Origin: Valencia hispanica
Lineage: Eukaryota > Chordata > Actinopteri > Cyprinodontiformes > Valenciidae
Direction: 5' to 3'
DNA: 64,000 nucleotides
Assembly (NCBI GenBank): GCA_963556495.2
Contig: OY747702.1
Span: 42,761,180-42,825,179 of the forward strand
The position numbers were made by a program, and so were the translations under genes. Below, in pieces: positions 12,001-22,853 of the stretch (position 1 is the stretch's first letter; every line of letters begins with the position of its first letter). The notes under the pieces were generated by a model. It was not told the DNA's origin and searched no databases. It worked only from the letters and a program-made list of their open reading frames with translations.

Positions 12001-12806
12001 GTCTGGGTTTCAGGTGTGAATCAGCCAAAACTGCCAAATGGTTTTGAACTAATACTGGGCTCTATAAATACTTCTTTTTCACTTGCCATTTATCTTACCC
12101 TGCTCCTTAAACAGCCTGACACACTTCAGAGCCATAAATGAAGTCACATCTCTGAGTAATAGCAGCAGCAATAATGCGGGAGTCATTCCCAAATCCCAGG
12201 GAATGACAAGCAAATGTGCTGTAATGCATCATCACTTTTTTTTGCTACTGCTATAGAGGTTCAGAAAAATAAGTTTGCCTTGTGGTGCAGTAATTCTCAA
12301 TAAGACGTAGGGGACTCTGATATACACCACAGGTGAAACAAATATAAAATTATCTTTGGTTGATATCTTTGTTTTTTGTTTTTCTATTTTTTAACTGAAT
12401 ACAAGGGCTGTGAGGAGCAGCTGCTCTTTTTTTCTTAAAAAAAAAAGAATCGGGTTACTTTGATCAAATGGTAACAGAAGGATCTGAAGCCGTTTGAGCC
12501 ATACAACTATAACTTGTATGGTTATATAACTATAACTTAATGTGTTTTTACTTGAAAAAATATCTTGTTTGTTGCTTACATCTTTGTTTCCTTCTGCATA
12601 TAGCCGATTGTTTGTGTAATGTATGTTTGATACTTTCAGCTCTCAGAAAATGAGTTACTCTGAGAGTCTGATGGTTATCAGATGAATTATATAAGACCTG
12701 CATTACGCTTTCAACTTTGATCTCACAGTCTTCTGGGAACTATTGTTTTGTTATCCCAGTCATTCTCCTAATCTGGCAGCAGTCCTTTTGCTTTAACTTA
12801 GCATAA
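9008..12806. other. Long spacer without recognised gene
   Basis: About 3.8 kb of AT-rich sequence with only short chance frames. I find no domain, terminal repeat or RNA gene. A GATGGATGG-type simple repeat lies at 11405-11460. This is a candidate for old unique or intronic host DNA. Confidence 0.5.
11405..11460. repeat. Imperfect (GGAT)n/(GGAA)n microsatellite
   Basis: Tandem tetranucleotides with interruptions, GATGGATGGACAGACAGATG followed by GATGGATGGAAGGAAGGAAA. Confidence 0.75.
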
Positions 12807-13712
12807 ACAATGTCAGTGAATGGTAACAACTAGCATTTAGTGTCCAAAGATCATGAAAATTACTTAATAATGATCCTAATTATTTCTGGTGACCTCAATA
12901 ATCATATCGATTGCAAATGAAAATAATAAGTAACATGCAGAAATTACAGGAGCCGACATATACTTGGGACTATACATTACGACAAAGCACTGTTATACAG
13001 TAAACCTTAAGGTGACAATGTCAGCTAGATGTTGTAATTATATTAATTCATAATAGCCCAGCAACACCCAAGGAATTAGAGTAAATGTAACATTACTTAC
13101 AGTCATTGATGATGCAGTTCGTTCAGTATCTGTACAAACAATGGATGGGACTACCACATTCTTCAGGCGCAGTACCATCTTTCTGGTAGAATATTGCAGT
13201 TTTTCTTCATAGTGCTTTGGTGTAAAATGCTCCTTGCAAACCAGATAATGATGAATTTTCTCCACGGGTGTTGTTGGAGTAATTCTCAGGGTACCAAGCT
13301 GTTGTGATCTTCATTACACATTCGATGGAACCCTGTGAAACATCGTGTTGCTTTATCTCTTCAGCTTGTTTTTGCAACCCTTTTCTACACAAGCAAGAAC
13401 CATTTTCTTGCATAAGACTTAAAATGTACTTAAATTACGGCAGTAAAAACTCAGTGCAGCTTACGCATTGGTATTCATGGAAGTATGTGTCTTTTGCTGG
13501 CGCTGCGTCATGTCCTTGCACCTTGCAGCGGCGGCTTACAGTGGTGCTTTGTTGTAATGCAGTCCCAAGTCTAAATCGGCCACTGTAGTTCCTTTGTGTT
13601 ACTTATTATTTTAATTTGCAATCTATATTGTTATTGAGGTCACCAGGAATATTTAGTAATTTCCATGACTTTTGCACATGAAATGCCAGCTGTTGCCATT
13701 CACTACATTGTT
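12807..13712 (-). mobile_element. THAP-exon element bounded by long inverted repeats
   Basis: The left arm at 12807-12934 and the reverse complement of 13598-13712 align along their whole length, roughly 85% identical apart from one gap of about 13 bases. Shared landmarks are AACAATGT..AGTGAATGG at the outer edge, CTGGTGACCTCAATAA in the middle and AAAATAATAAGTAAC at the inner edge. Between the arms lies a minus-strand THAP exon (13101-13403). Long inverted arms around a THAP exon suggest a cut-and-paste DNA transposon; THAP domains occur in P-element and Kolobok transposases. No target duplication is evident and no catalytic domain remains. Confidence 0.6.
13101..13403 (-). pseudogene. THAP-type zinc-finger exon, decayed
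   Basis: Starting with ATG at 13403 the minus strand reads MVLACVEKGCKNKLKR, stop, SNTMFHRVPSNV, two stops, RSQQLGTLRITPTTPVEKI, then HHYLVCKEHFTPKHYEEKLQ and a basic stretch ending VVVPSIVC. This follows the THAP layout: M-x3-C-x4-C near the start, FHRVP, the C-x2-H pair in VCKEHF, and a VPSI block near the end (the usual AVPT/S position). The exon is exactly 101 codons and ends ATGACT before a GTAAGT donor at 13095-13100. THAP domains bind DNA with one zinc ion. The three stops and the loss of the central tryptophan make it inactive. Downstream exons are not visible. Confidence 0.6.
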
Positions 13713-13739
13713 CACTCACTTTTTCTCCTTTGCTTCAAC

Positions 13740-13885
13740 CCAAAGTGAGTTTTTAATTGTTTTTTCTTTAACTCCTGAGCATTTTTTATTTCTTATTCAT
13801 CTTTTATTGTGCCGATTTGTTTTATTGTGCAGCACTTTGGTCAGCTGTAATGTTTTTAAAGTGCTTTATAAATAAAATGAAATGG
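13740..13885 (+). mobile_element. LINE 3' end fragment
   Basis: Ends in GCACTTTGGTCAGCTGTAAT followed by AAAGTGCTTTATAAATAAAATGAAATGG, a typical 3' end of fish CR1/L2-group LINEs. No coding part is left. Confidence 0.5.
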
Positions 13886-13984
13886 AAAGGAATTGTTTAT
13901 GCTAAACTAAAGCAAACGGACTGCTGTCAGGAGAATAACTGGGTTGGTTCCAAAATGCTTTTTCGAACTAATCAAATTTTGGGG

Positions 13985-14110
13985 AATGAGGTAACTGGCG
14001 AGTGTCAGTGTTTGGCAGCCTTGCTTTTGTCAGTGTGCTCCAGGGCAGCTGTGGCTACAATGTAGCTGACTAAATAAAGCGCTATACAAGTACAGGCCAT
14101 TTACCATTTA
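13985..14110 (+). mobile_element. 3' half of a tRNA-derived SINE
   Basis: GGCAGCCTTGCTTTTGTCAG, then CAGGGCAGCTGTGGCTACAA, then AAAGCGCTATACAAGTACAG match the body and tail of the SINEs at 52591-52910 and, reversed, 57013-57343. The tRNA-like head is missing. Confidence 0.75.
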
Positions 14111-15820
14111 TCAATGCACATTAAGTTATTTTTCCAGTAACATTTTCATATTAAGGCATTTAAAGATCCATAAAATTAAAAGTTTTTGACTCTATCAAAA
14201 CTGGTCTAATTTTTTACAGTTAACAATGGCAGTATTTTATTTACATTATTCTTCCTATAAATGATCTGTCTCTGTCCTAGAGTGTTTGGGGTTTTGGGAG
14301 TTCTTCCATGTTTGTATTTTGATTATTTCATTATTTATTTATGTTCAGCCTTAGGTCTGGATATATCAGTTCATTTCTTAGATCCCTCTTTAGCCTTGGT
14401 TATTGTTTATTTCCTCCTCAGCTCCTTTCAAGTTCAATAGTCTTCTTCCCTCAGCCTTCCTGCCTGGACTCCTCTCACAGCTGGACCTTCTTCCCAATCA
14501 GCCACCTGTCACTTGTCAACTAATCAAGCACCCCAGTATTTAAGCTCCTCTTTCTCTTTCACTCTCCGGATTTCTTTCTGATTGCTCCTGCTACCTTATG
14601 TTGCGTCCTGGCTCTCTACCTGTTGTCTCCTGTTCACACATGTTTTTTCCCGTTTCCATTTCCATGTCCTGTAAGGTTTTGCATTATGTATTAAAGTCTC
14701 TTCACCGTACCTCTGAATTTGCTTGCATTTTGCATCCAATGATAACACATTATGATAGTATCACTCTATTCTTGATCTTTATCTAAATCTAGAAACTCAC
14801 AATTTTTGAGGGGGAAAAAAAAGAGTACTACTGTGCCTTTTCAATTACTTTATTATAGACAAAAGCATAAAAATTAAATACTGTATGTATCTAAAATATA
14901 TTTCTATGCATCTTAAGCTGGATGTTAGAAACACTCACCACTACCCTTTATGGAAAGCAAAGTAACAGGGATCCAAAATGCAGGACTGCCAGCTTCTTTT
15001 TAAAAACAATAGGGTTTAATGCTGAAGGTTTTAGATTTTTTTTTTTTCCACAGAGCTAAAATTACAGAGCTGGTGTTTTATCTGAAAGAAAGTATGTTAC
15101 CACCACAGCCACCAGGTCTGCTACCATGTGGTTTACAGAACGGTTTTTCAGCAGCAAGTCAAAAACAAAAGCACAACCTTGTCTAATAGTTTTTTTCCCA
15201 GTATAGTTGTCATTGGATCATTATCTCTTGCCCATACACAAATACAATTATTTTACATTTATAGACACCCATGTTCTTATTTCGGACTTCTTTAAGTGTG
15301 TGCTATAAAATGGCACTTAGTGTTTTTTTTTTTTTGTTTTTTTTTTAGTTTTTGCTTTACTTATTATTGTTGTTGTTTTATCTTTTGAATGTATATTTCT
15401 TGGGGATTAGCTTTTTATAAACCTCTCCCTCACTTATTACTCTTGTTTCATTTTTTTTCTTTAATTGTTTTATATTATGGTGCAAATGAATAAATACTAA
15501 ATTACTTGCAATTGTAGGCTACATGCTACATGTATACTTTCAGCTGTAAATAATCAATTTTACCACCCAAGGGTCGAGCATAAGCAGGCAGCAGTCGTAT
15601 TGCTGTCTTAAATGAATTTTCAGTACACTATTGACTGTCTGCTGTCTATTAAAGACCCAAAAGAACTGAATCGAGAAACATAAAGCAGAACAGTGACTAC
15701 TGTTTGCTTGCGGACTTATGCAGATGGGTCATGTCAGTGCAGCTGTGGTAATATTTTCTTCCTCTCTGTCTGTAACTTCTCTGTATAAATCCCACAATGT
15801 TTCAAAATACTGCTACTTTA
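14111..15820. other. Spacer with a possible LTR-like or old repeat block
   Basis: About 14240-14760 is a pyrimidine-rich block with a TATTTAAG box (about 14535) and an ATTAAAG signal (about 14690), similar in layout to the solo LTR at 22854-23801. I could not find TG..CA ends with a target duplication. Poly-T tracts lie at about 15322-15348. Nothing else is recognised. Confidence 0.35.
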
Positions 15821-15960
15821 GGCAAGGCAAGGCAATTGTATTTGTGTATCACACTTTCAAAAACAAGGTAGCCTAATTCAAGGTGCTTTACATGATTAGG
15901 GGATAAAGTAAAAAAAACAAAACAGACAAAGCATATGAGACTTAAAATACATTACATGAA
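15821..15960 (-). mobile_element. L2-A LINE, 3' end fragment
   Basis: Begins GGCAAGGCAAGGCAATTGTA and continues with CACACTTTCAA and AATTCAAGGTGCTTTACATG, the reverse complement of the L2-A 3' end seen in copies 1 and 2. Confidence 0.85.
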
Positions 15961-15980
15961 TTTAGGATATATGTACTTAG

Positions 15981-16870
15981 AGAGTAACTAAACCCCAAAA
16001 CAACTTTTTTTTGGCTTCTAAACTGTATAAATGGGTATTTACCAATGCAATCTCAGTTTTTGTTTCTGATTTTTTTTTTTTTTTTTTTCGTGTAAACTTG
16101 TTTTAATTCTACACTTTTTGGTTTAAAAATGTCTTTGTGCTGCCCTCTTAGGGTTGAACGGTGGCTACTGCATTAGAATTTTGTGATTGGTGGAGAGCGG
16201 TACATCTTTATGCCACAGGCATTGACTCACAGCCACGCCTTGTGGGTTTGGATATAAAACTCAGACATACCGGCCGGTTACCATTATTATCACATTAGCA
16301 CTTAGTTAGCATAGCTAACATACCGTTTTGAACATTAGCATATGCCAGGACCACCACCCAGAGACCGGACCCATCCCGCCTCCCTCCGCACCAGCGCCGG
16401 CCTCGGGCAGCGCCGACTCAGCGCCCCGAGCCAGCGGCTCGAATTGATACGGCTCGCGGCCGCTGGGCTCCCTAAAGCCTCCCTCTACCTCTCTACCTCC
16501 GGTGACGACGGAGGAGATCCCATGGCTCAGGGTGCAGAGTCAGCTCTGCTTGAGGCCGACGCCGCCAAGGCAGAGGGGAGACAGGAGGAGTCTAGTCTCT
16601 GAATGGTAATGCTAGCGTTCAAAACAGATGAAAGTCGATCAGATCGATCAGTTGCAAAACTGCCAATGTCGCTTTGGTCACTGTCCATGTTTCTGTGTCA
16701 AATTAAGCAAGGTGTCACTGTCCTCCTGAACACACCCCCACTTTCCCCCCTCCGCTCATCCTCCACACTTGGCCACACCACTCCATTCTTCCTGGCACCG
16801 CCCACTTTGTAGAGTTTTCAAATGTTGTCTGGTGGCGGGGTTAGGATTTTTCATGGGGTTCAGTTACACT
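15981..16870. mobile_element. TTAA-flanked DNA element with short inverted ends (family 1)
   Basis: The left end AGAGTAACTAAACCCC (15981) pairs with the right end, whose reverse complement is AGTGTAACTGAACCCC (to 16870); 14 of 16 match. The flanks are TTAG on the left and TTAA on the right, consistent with a slightly mutated TTAA target duplication as made by Kolobok or piggyBac elements. The inside holds a GC-rich frame at 16342-16602 that has no recognisable domain and ends in a low-complexity acidic tail, so this is probably a non-autonomous element. Confidence 0.6.
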
Positions 16871-17115
16871 TTAAAAGGATACTTGAAGACTTTTCCTCAC
16901 TGTCTTGATTGCGATCAATATTGCAGTTATTTGCGTCTGGAAAAGCATCACTTACACCCCATCAGCAGACTTTTTGGCTTTATCCGTATATCGTGTTTAA
17001 CACAATCTATAGACCGAATTAGGGCAGCTCAATTTCATAAAATTACAGAATTGTGATACTATTTCAGAAAAGTGCAATAACAAAATATGTTTTTTAAATG
17101 TAGTTTAATCAGGGA

Positions 17116-17190
<75 letters not shown>

Positions 17191-18004
17191 GTATCGAGAG
17201 AATTATCTATGAAAAACTAACATTTTTAAATCATTTTGTTTTTGTGTAAAGACATGCAGGAATTGTAATAATGTGTAGCAGGATAATGTGGTTTAATTGC
17301 CCCTCTGCTCTAAAATACAGTTCAGTTTGTTATTTATCTTGTGTTTCTATAGGTTTTGCACTCATAAAATGTTCTTCCTCACATTCTAAAACTTTTTTCC
17401 CCTCTCACCTGTCTTACTGATCCGTTTCCGAGTGTTGCCTTCAGTTCTTTATCTATTTCTTTTCTTTATCCAGTGTACTTCCTGCACATCAGGATGCATA
17501 GAAAGTTGCCAGCAGATGCTGACAGGAGATTGGCCTCATGCATTTATGGATGCATCCCAGCGTCCCTATTGCTGTTATGTCCTGGCTCTTTATATTGGAC
17601 AAGACCAGACCTTTTAATGTGTTTACAAGGAAATTTGGAGGCTACCTTTTTTTTTTCAGCTGAGTCTCTTTTCCATTTGTTATTAGACAAGGACAGATGG
17701 AGCCGTTCTCTGCATGGTATTTCACAATATGTCTTTTTTTCCACTGCATTTAGCAAGCTTCATGTCTCTGTATGTGACTTGTTGTTTGTTGTAAAAGTTC
17801 TTTCACATACTAGCCTATTAGTCATACATTCATTTCTGCAGCAATCAACAGATTGATCTTATGGCAGACTTCGCTTTATGCATTACAGTAGATGCTGGAT
17901 ACAGACAGAAAATAAATACTAGCATTTTGACAACAATGAAGTGAAAAGCTATTGGAGGCAGTCTAAATTTGCAGGAACAACATAAAACAAAAGAAAAACA
18001 GACA
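16871..18004. other. Spacer containing an (ATCT)n array
   Basis: Non-coding apart from the microsatellite at 17116-17190. The overlapping frames at about 17430-17860 are pyrimidine-rich chance frames with no motif. Confidence 0.45.
17116..17190. repeat. (ATCT)n microsatellite
   Basis: About 18 uninterrupted ATCT units, then ATGTATCG. Such uninterrupted arrays are usually length-variable. Confidence 0.95.
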
Positions 18005-18185
18005 GCTATGCACACATGTACTTACACCTAAGTGCAATTTAGAGTTGCCAATTATCCTAACAAGCATGTTTCTGAACTGGAGTAAGAAGTCAGAATATCT
18101 GGAGAGAACCTACACATAAAGAGGGAGAACAAGCAAACTCCATGCAGAAAGACCAGTACCAGGATTTACACTGAGATCTTCCTCA
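18005..18185 (-). mobile_element. V-SINE-like fragment
   Basis: The reverse complement carries the fish V-SINE-like central block: a GTCTTTCTGCATGGAGTTTG-type sequence, then GGGTTCTCTC-like and TAAATTGCACTTAGGTGTAA-like sequence. Decayed, and in the opposite orientation to the fragment at 18437. Confidence 0.6.
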
Positions 18186-18436
18186 CTTAATGGTAGTAAC
18201 AACTGCGTTGCTGTTCCGTCAAAATTTAGACACAAACCACAAAGGAACAAAGAATACAAAGCGTAGAAAGACCAATTGTTTATGGTATAAACTGTATTTT
18301 TTTTAATGGAAGTCAATTCAGTAGTTGAAACATTACAGAGTTTCTTACTGGAATAAAATATGCAGTTTACATTTGTTTGTAGGCACATATGAAGCCTCAG
18401 GTTTAAAATAAAATTATGAAACCTAATAAATAATAG

Positions 18437-18596
18437 TGGCTGCAAAATGATGCAGTTGGTAGCAGTATTTTCTTGTAGAAAGAAGGTCCTGTGTATGAAT
18501 CCTGGCCTGCAGTCTTTCTGCATGGAGTTTGCTCATTATACTTGTGCATGTGTGGGTTCTCTCCGGGTACTCAGGTTCCTCCACACTTGACCAGTT
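18437..18596 (+). mobile_element. V-SINE-like fragment with decayed tRNA head
   Basis: GATGCAGTTGGTAGCAGT resembles a box A and TGTATGAATCCTGG a box B of a tRNA-derived promoter. The body CAGTCTTTCTGCATGGAGTT and GTGGGTTCTCTCCGGGTACT follow. It is cut off where the L2-A copy 2 tail starts at 18597. Confidence 0.65.
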
Positions 18597-18822
18597 AAGG
18601 CAAGGCAAGGCAATTTTATTTGTATAGCACACTTTCAACAGCAGGGTAATTCAAGGTGCTTTACATGATTTGGTGATTTAAAAAAAATAAACACATGGAA
18701 TATAACATTGGAAATTGAAAGTAAAAGAAACAAACATTACACATGATACACAATAAAGCAAGAGAAAGATAAAAAAAAAGCAAGAGAGCATGAACACATT
18801 TCATACATATGACATCAAGCAT

Positions 18823-21815
18823 TTACTCGAAGGCAATTCTAAACAGATGGATTTTTAGTCTTGATTTAAAGCAGTTCAGAGTTTCAGCAGCTCTACACTC
18901 GTCAGGAAGTCCGTTTCAGATAAGAGGAGCATAGAAACTGAAAGCTGCTTCTCCATGTTTAGTTCTGAGTCTACGGATGTTTAGTAGACTACAGTTGGAG
19001 GACCTGAGTGGTCTTGGGGGTTGGTACCGTGACAACAGGTCTTCAACATATTTTGGTGCTAAGCCATGTAATGATTTATAAACCAGTAGGAGTATTTTGA
19101 AGTCTATTCTCTGAGATTCAGGGAGCCAGTGTAAGGACTTTAGAACTGGGGTGATGTGCTCTACTTTCTTGGTTCTAGTGAGGACGCAGGCAGCAGCGTT
19201 CTGGATCAGCTGCAGCTGTCTGACTTTTTAGGCAGACCTGTGAAGATGCTGTTACAGTAATCAATCCGACTAAAGATAAACGCATGGATGAGTTTTTCTA
19301 GGTCCTGTTGCGACATCAGTCGTTTAATCCTAGAAATGTTCTTCAGGTGATAGAAAGCTGACCTTGTTATTGCCTTTATTTGACCCTGGAGGTTCAGGTC
19401 TGAATCCATTACTACACCTAGGTTTCGAGCCCGATCAGTAGTTTCTAGCTGTATTAACTGAACCTGTGTGCTGACTCTTGATCGTTCCTCCTTGGGTCCA
19501 AAAAGAATTACTTCAGTTTTTTTTCTATTCAGCTGGAGAAAGTTATGGCACATCCAACCATTTATTTGGTCAATGCATTGATTTAGGGTTTGAATGGGTT
19601 CAGAGTCACCTGGTGACATTGTAATGTAAAGCTGGGTGTCATCCGCGTAGTTATGGTAGCTAATGTTATTGGTTGCTATAATCTTGCCTAGTGGGAGCAT
19701 GTAGATATTAAATAAGAGGGGCCCCAGGATAGAGCCCTGGGGCACCCCACATGTGATTTCTGTTCGTTCTGATGAAAAGTTTCCTATTGAAACATAGAAG
19801 TCCCTGTTCTTTAGGTAAGACTCGAACCAGCCAAGTAGTGTACCAGAGAGTCCGACCCAGCTCTCCAGTCGTTCCAATAAAATATCATGATCAACAGTGT
19901 CAAATGCTGCACTGAGGTCCAACAGAACCAGCACTGTGGTTCTACCACAGTCTGTATTAATGCGGATGTCATTGAATACTTTGACGAGGACAGTCTCGGG
20001 GCTGTGGTGAGCACGGAAACCAGACTGAAAAACATCAAAACAGTTTGTCATTTTTAGGAAGCTATTTAACTGCTGAAACACCGCTTTTTCAATAATCTTA
20101 CTGATGAGTGGAAGATTAGAGATTGCCCTGTAGTTCTGCATTAACGTGTTGTCCAGATTTTTCTTCTTTAGTTGTGGTTTAATAACTGCTGTTTTTAAAG
20201 CCTGAAGGAAGACACCTGATAGCAGGGATGAGTTCACTATTTGAACAAGATCATAACCAATAACAGGAAGAACTTTCTTTAGAAAAGCTGTGGGTAGGAT
20301 ATCAAGACAGCAGGAGGAGGAGATGATGGATAATGATTTTTTTGAAGGCTGTTCTGGTTTAATTCGTGGAATTCAGACATTTTCTCTTCATTGTTGATTG
20401 GGGATGGCACTGGTTGTGGGTTCGATATTGAGGTACAGATTGACCGTCTAATTGTTAGAATCTTTTCAGTGAAAAAGCTGGCAAATTCATTGCAGGCCCT
20501 GGTAGAGTTTAGTTCAGGGGCTACTGTCACTAAAGGATTAGTTAGTCTTTCCACTGTTGCAAATAGAGTCCGTGCATTATTAATGTTTCTGTTGATGATT
20601 TCAGAAAAGAACGATTCCCTAGCATCTTTTATAGTTAGCTGATATCTATTCAGTCTCTCTTTGTAGATCTCACAGTGAACCTGGAGTCGAGTTTTCCGCC
20701 ATTTTCTCTCTGCTCGTCGACACCTTTTTTCACTACGTACCAGTGGATTACTTGTCCACGGAGACTTCTTTCTACCTGAGACTACTTTCACTTTAGTTTG
20801 AGCAATGGAATCCATGATGTCTAAGATTTTCGCAAGGAAATTATCTACCAACTTATTCAGTGAGTTTGAGTTGGGAGATGAGGGGGATGTGGTGGAAGGG
20901 TAAATATGTTTAAAGGTTTCTACTGAACTGTCCCCTAGAAAACGCTTTTTTATAGTGGTCTTACTGTGGCTGGATAATTGAGCAGAGATGGTACTTTCAA
21001 AGAAAATACAGAAATGGTCAGATAATGCATTATTAATTACTGAGATGTCAGAAATATTTAAACCTTTGCTGATAATTAAGTCCAGAGTGTGTCCTTTATT
21101 GTGTGTTGGTTGTTTGACATGCTGGATCAGGCCGAAATTGTGGAGAGTATCATGTAATGTTTTTGCTTGTCTATCTTGGGGGTTGTCGGTATGGATGTTA
21201 AAATCCCCCACAATGATTAGTTGGTCAAAGTCGATACATATTACAGAAAGAAGGTCATTGAAATCATTAAAGAAGTTAGGGTTAAGTTTTGGTGGTTTAT
21301 ATAAACTTAGAAATAAAGCTTTGTTAGGCTTGTTTATCTGGGTGGCTAGATATTCAAAAGAATCAAACGTGCCCAGGGTTACCTTTTTTAAAGTTCATTG
21401 AGTTGTGAAAAATGGTGGCTAAACCTCCACCTCATCTGTGTTTCCTGCTCTCGCTTAAGAAATTGTAATTTGGAGGAGTAGATTCTATCAATGCAGTTGT
21501 TTTGTTATTTTCATCTAGCCAAGTTTCTGATAAAGAAGGGCGTGTAAATTATGCTCAGTGATGAAGTCATTGAAAAGACTTCCCGGATAGAGATCTAATG
21601 TTTAATAAAGCTAACTTAAGTATTGTGATGATGGGCAGCTGAACCTTCTGACAGGTTATCAGTTGGAGATTTTGTTTAATATGAGAGCGTGTGGTTAACG
21701 GTTTATGTTTCCTGCTGCTGATAATTGCTGGTATCCTAAGTTCAGGGTGGGGCGGGGTGCCGGGCGAGTTCTGGGGGACAGTAGGGGTAGATTTACTGCC
21801 CGGTTCCCTCAAATA
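18823..21815 (-). pseudogene. LINE ORF2 (endonuclease plus reverse transcriptase), frameshifted
   Basis: From the 5' side: LLNIRSLSGKS (about 21580), [16 protein letters not shown] (about 21205), GHTLDLIISKGLN, and NALSDHFCIF with the endonuclease SDH motif (about 21010). A linker of about 230 residues rich in basic residues follows. The RT holds [55 protein letters not shown] and [11 protein letters not shown] (YADD at 19638-19649). It ends with CFKSRLK-like codons and a stop at 18823. The RT core (19206-20237) is open for 343 codons, but frameshifts near 20250-20350 and in the endonuclease break the whole. As in copy 1, the frame begins right after an in-frame UGA (21816-21818) without an AUG. 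Confidence 0.85.
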
Positions 21816-22190
21816 TCAGATATCTGTAATAATCAGTGGGGGGAAGCTCCCAGGCTTATTGACACTAGTCCCAGGCGTTTGGTGTAGTCTAAGTTTAGGT
21901 GTTAATTGTGTCCCAAATTTGATTTGCTCGTTCAGTCTGTCTGTAAAGTTTCTAAATGGAGACTCATTTGATGTGGCTTAGTCACAGGAAGATGAAGATT
22001 TGATCTCTGATGGTTGTTTATCTGTTCGGTCCTGTGGTGTCATCATGACTTGCTGTTTTTGTTCTCTTATAACCATGGGCGCCTCAAGGTCAGCTTTTGG
22101 GAGCAAGTGTTTTGCTTTCTGATTTTGATAAGAAAAAATGTTTGTTGCTAACAACCTTTACTCCGGCCTCATTAACAGATGGTTCAGTTC
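21816..22190 (-). pseudogene. C-terminal part of LINE ORF1 (copy 2)
   Basis: The minus strand encodes the last 110 or so residues of ORF1 as in copy 1, including the stretch ending in GSFPPLIITDI before the UGA at 21816-21818. Near 22160 about 18 bases between two TTAA words of the copy 1 sequence are missing. Upstream of that, similarity fades. Confidence 0.7.
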
Positions 22191-22848
22191 TTTTGCTGAA
22201 TATTTTGAGTTTGTATGTGTTACATTTTATTTTGATTGACCTTACATGATTTTATTGTGGAAGGTATTTACTGAACAAAACAATGGTAAAGGTTCATTTT
22301 AAAGGGTACCTATATTAAGTTCAAAACGACTTGAAATGAAAAGAGAAATGAATTAAACTTAACAGAGTTAACTTGAGTAATAACTAAAAGATAAACTTAA
22401 GGTTGCAACCTAATGATAATAAAACCAAACCTACTATTAAAGATAGAAACTAAATCCTTTTAAATCTATCAGAGGTTTAAACAAAAAGGGGTTTTATTCT
22501 TATATGTTGAATGTATGTTCTTGACTCCTGTCCATTTATAAATTAGAAGCAGACATTTGAATTTATTCTGGTCTATGGCGTCTTCTTAAAGTTATTTACT
22601 GCACTTGTAGTTAAATTTAGGTTTCTGATTCTGGTCCATACATTATTCTACTAGTGTGTTGTATGCTAATTCATACTATACAGCCCTTATCCTGTACACC
22701 ATCCTCGTAGGTGCTACAAAGGGTTCAGAAAATCAACTGGGGAAACATTTTAAAGTCCCAGCACATTCGCATGCATTTTAAGCATTAGGAGCAATGTTGG
22801 GTTAAATATTTTTTTATATATAAGAAAAACATAGGTTTTCTCAAGGCT
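22191..22848. other. Spacer without recognised gene
   Basis: AT-rich sequence without open frames or repeat ends that I can support. Confidence 0.45.
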
Positions 22849-22853
22849 ATAGT

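Larger units (their letters stand above)
18597..22190 (-). mobile_element. L2-A LINE, copy 2 (5'-truncated in ORF1)
   Basis: A minus-strand copy of the same family as 4999-9007. The tail AAGGCAAGGCAAGGCAATTT lies at 18597, the 3'UTR and ORF2 follow, and the sequence stops matching inside ORF1 near 22190. It keeps the segment between endonuclease and RT that copy 1 has lost, so it is the better reference for ORF2. Confidence 0.9.

Noticed and set aside
16342..16602. GC-rich frame of 86 codons as a host first exon
   Set aside because: It lies inside a TTAA-flanked element, shows no domain or splice donor, and its composition is low complexity.
17116..17190. CRISPR-like or satellite array
   Set aside because: The units are plain ATCT with no spacers: a microsatellite.
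20988..21401. Plus-strand frame of 137 codons
   Set aside because: It is antisense to the endonuclease of L2-A copy 2; a frame in the same antisense position occurs at 7123-7395.
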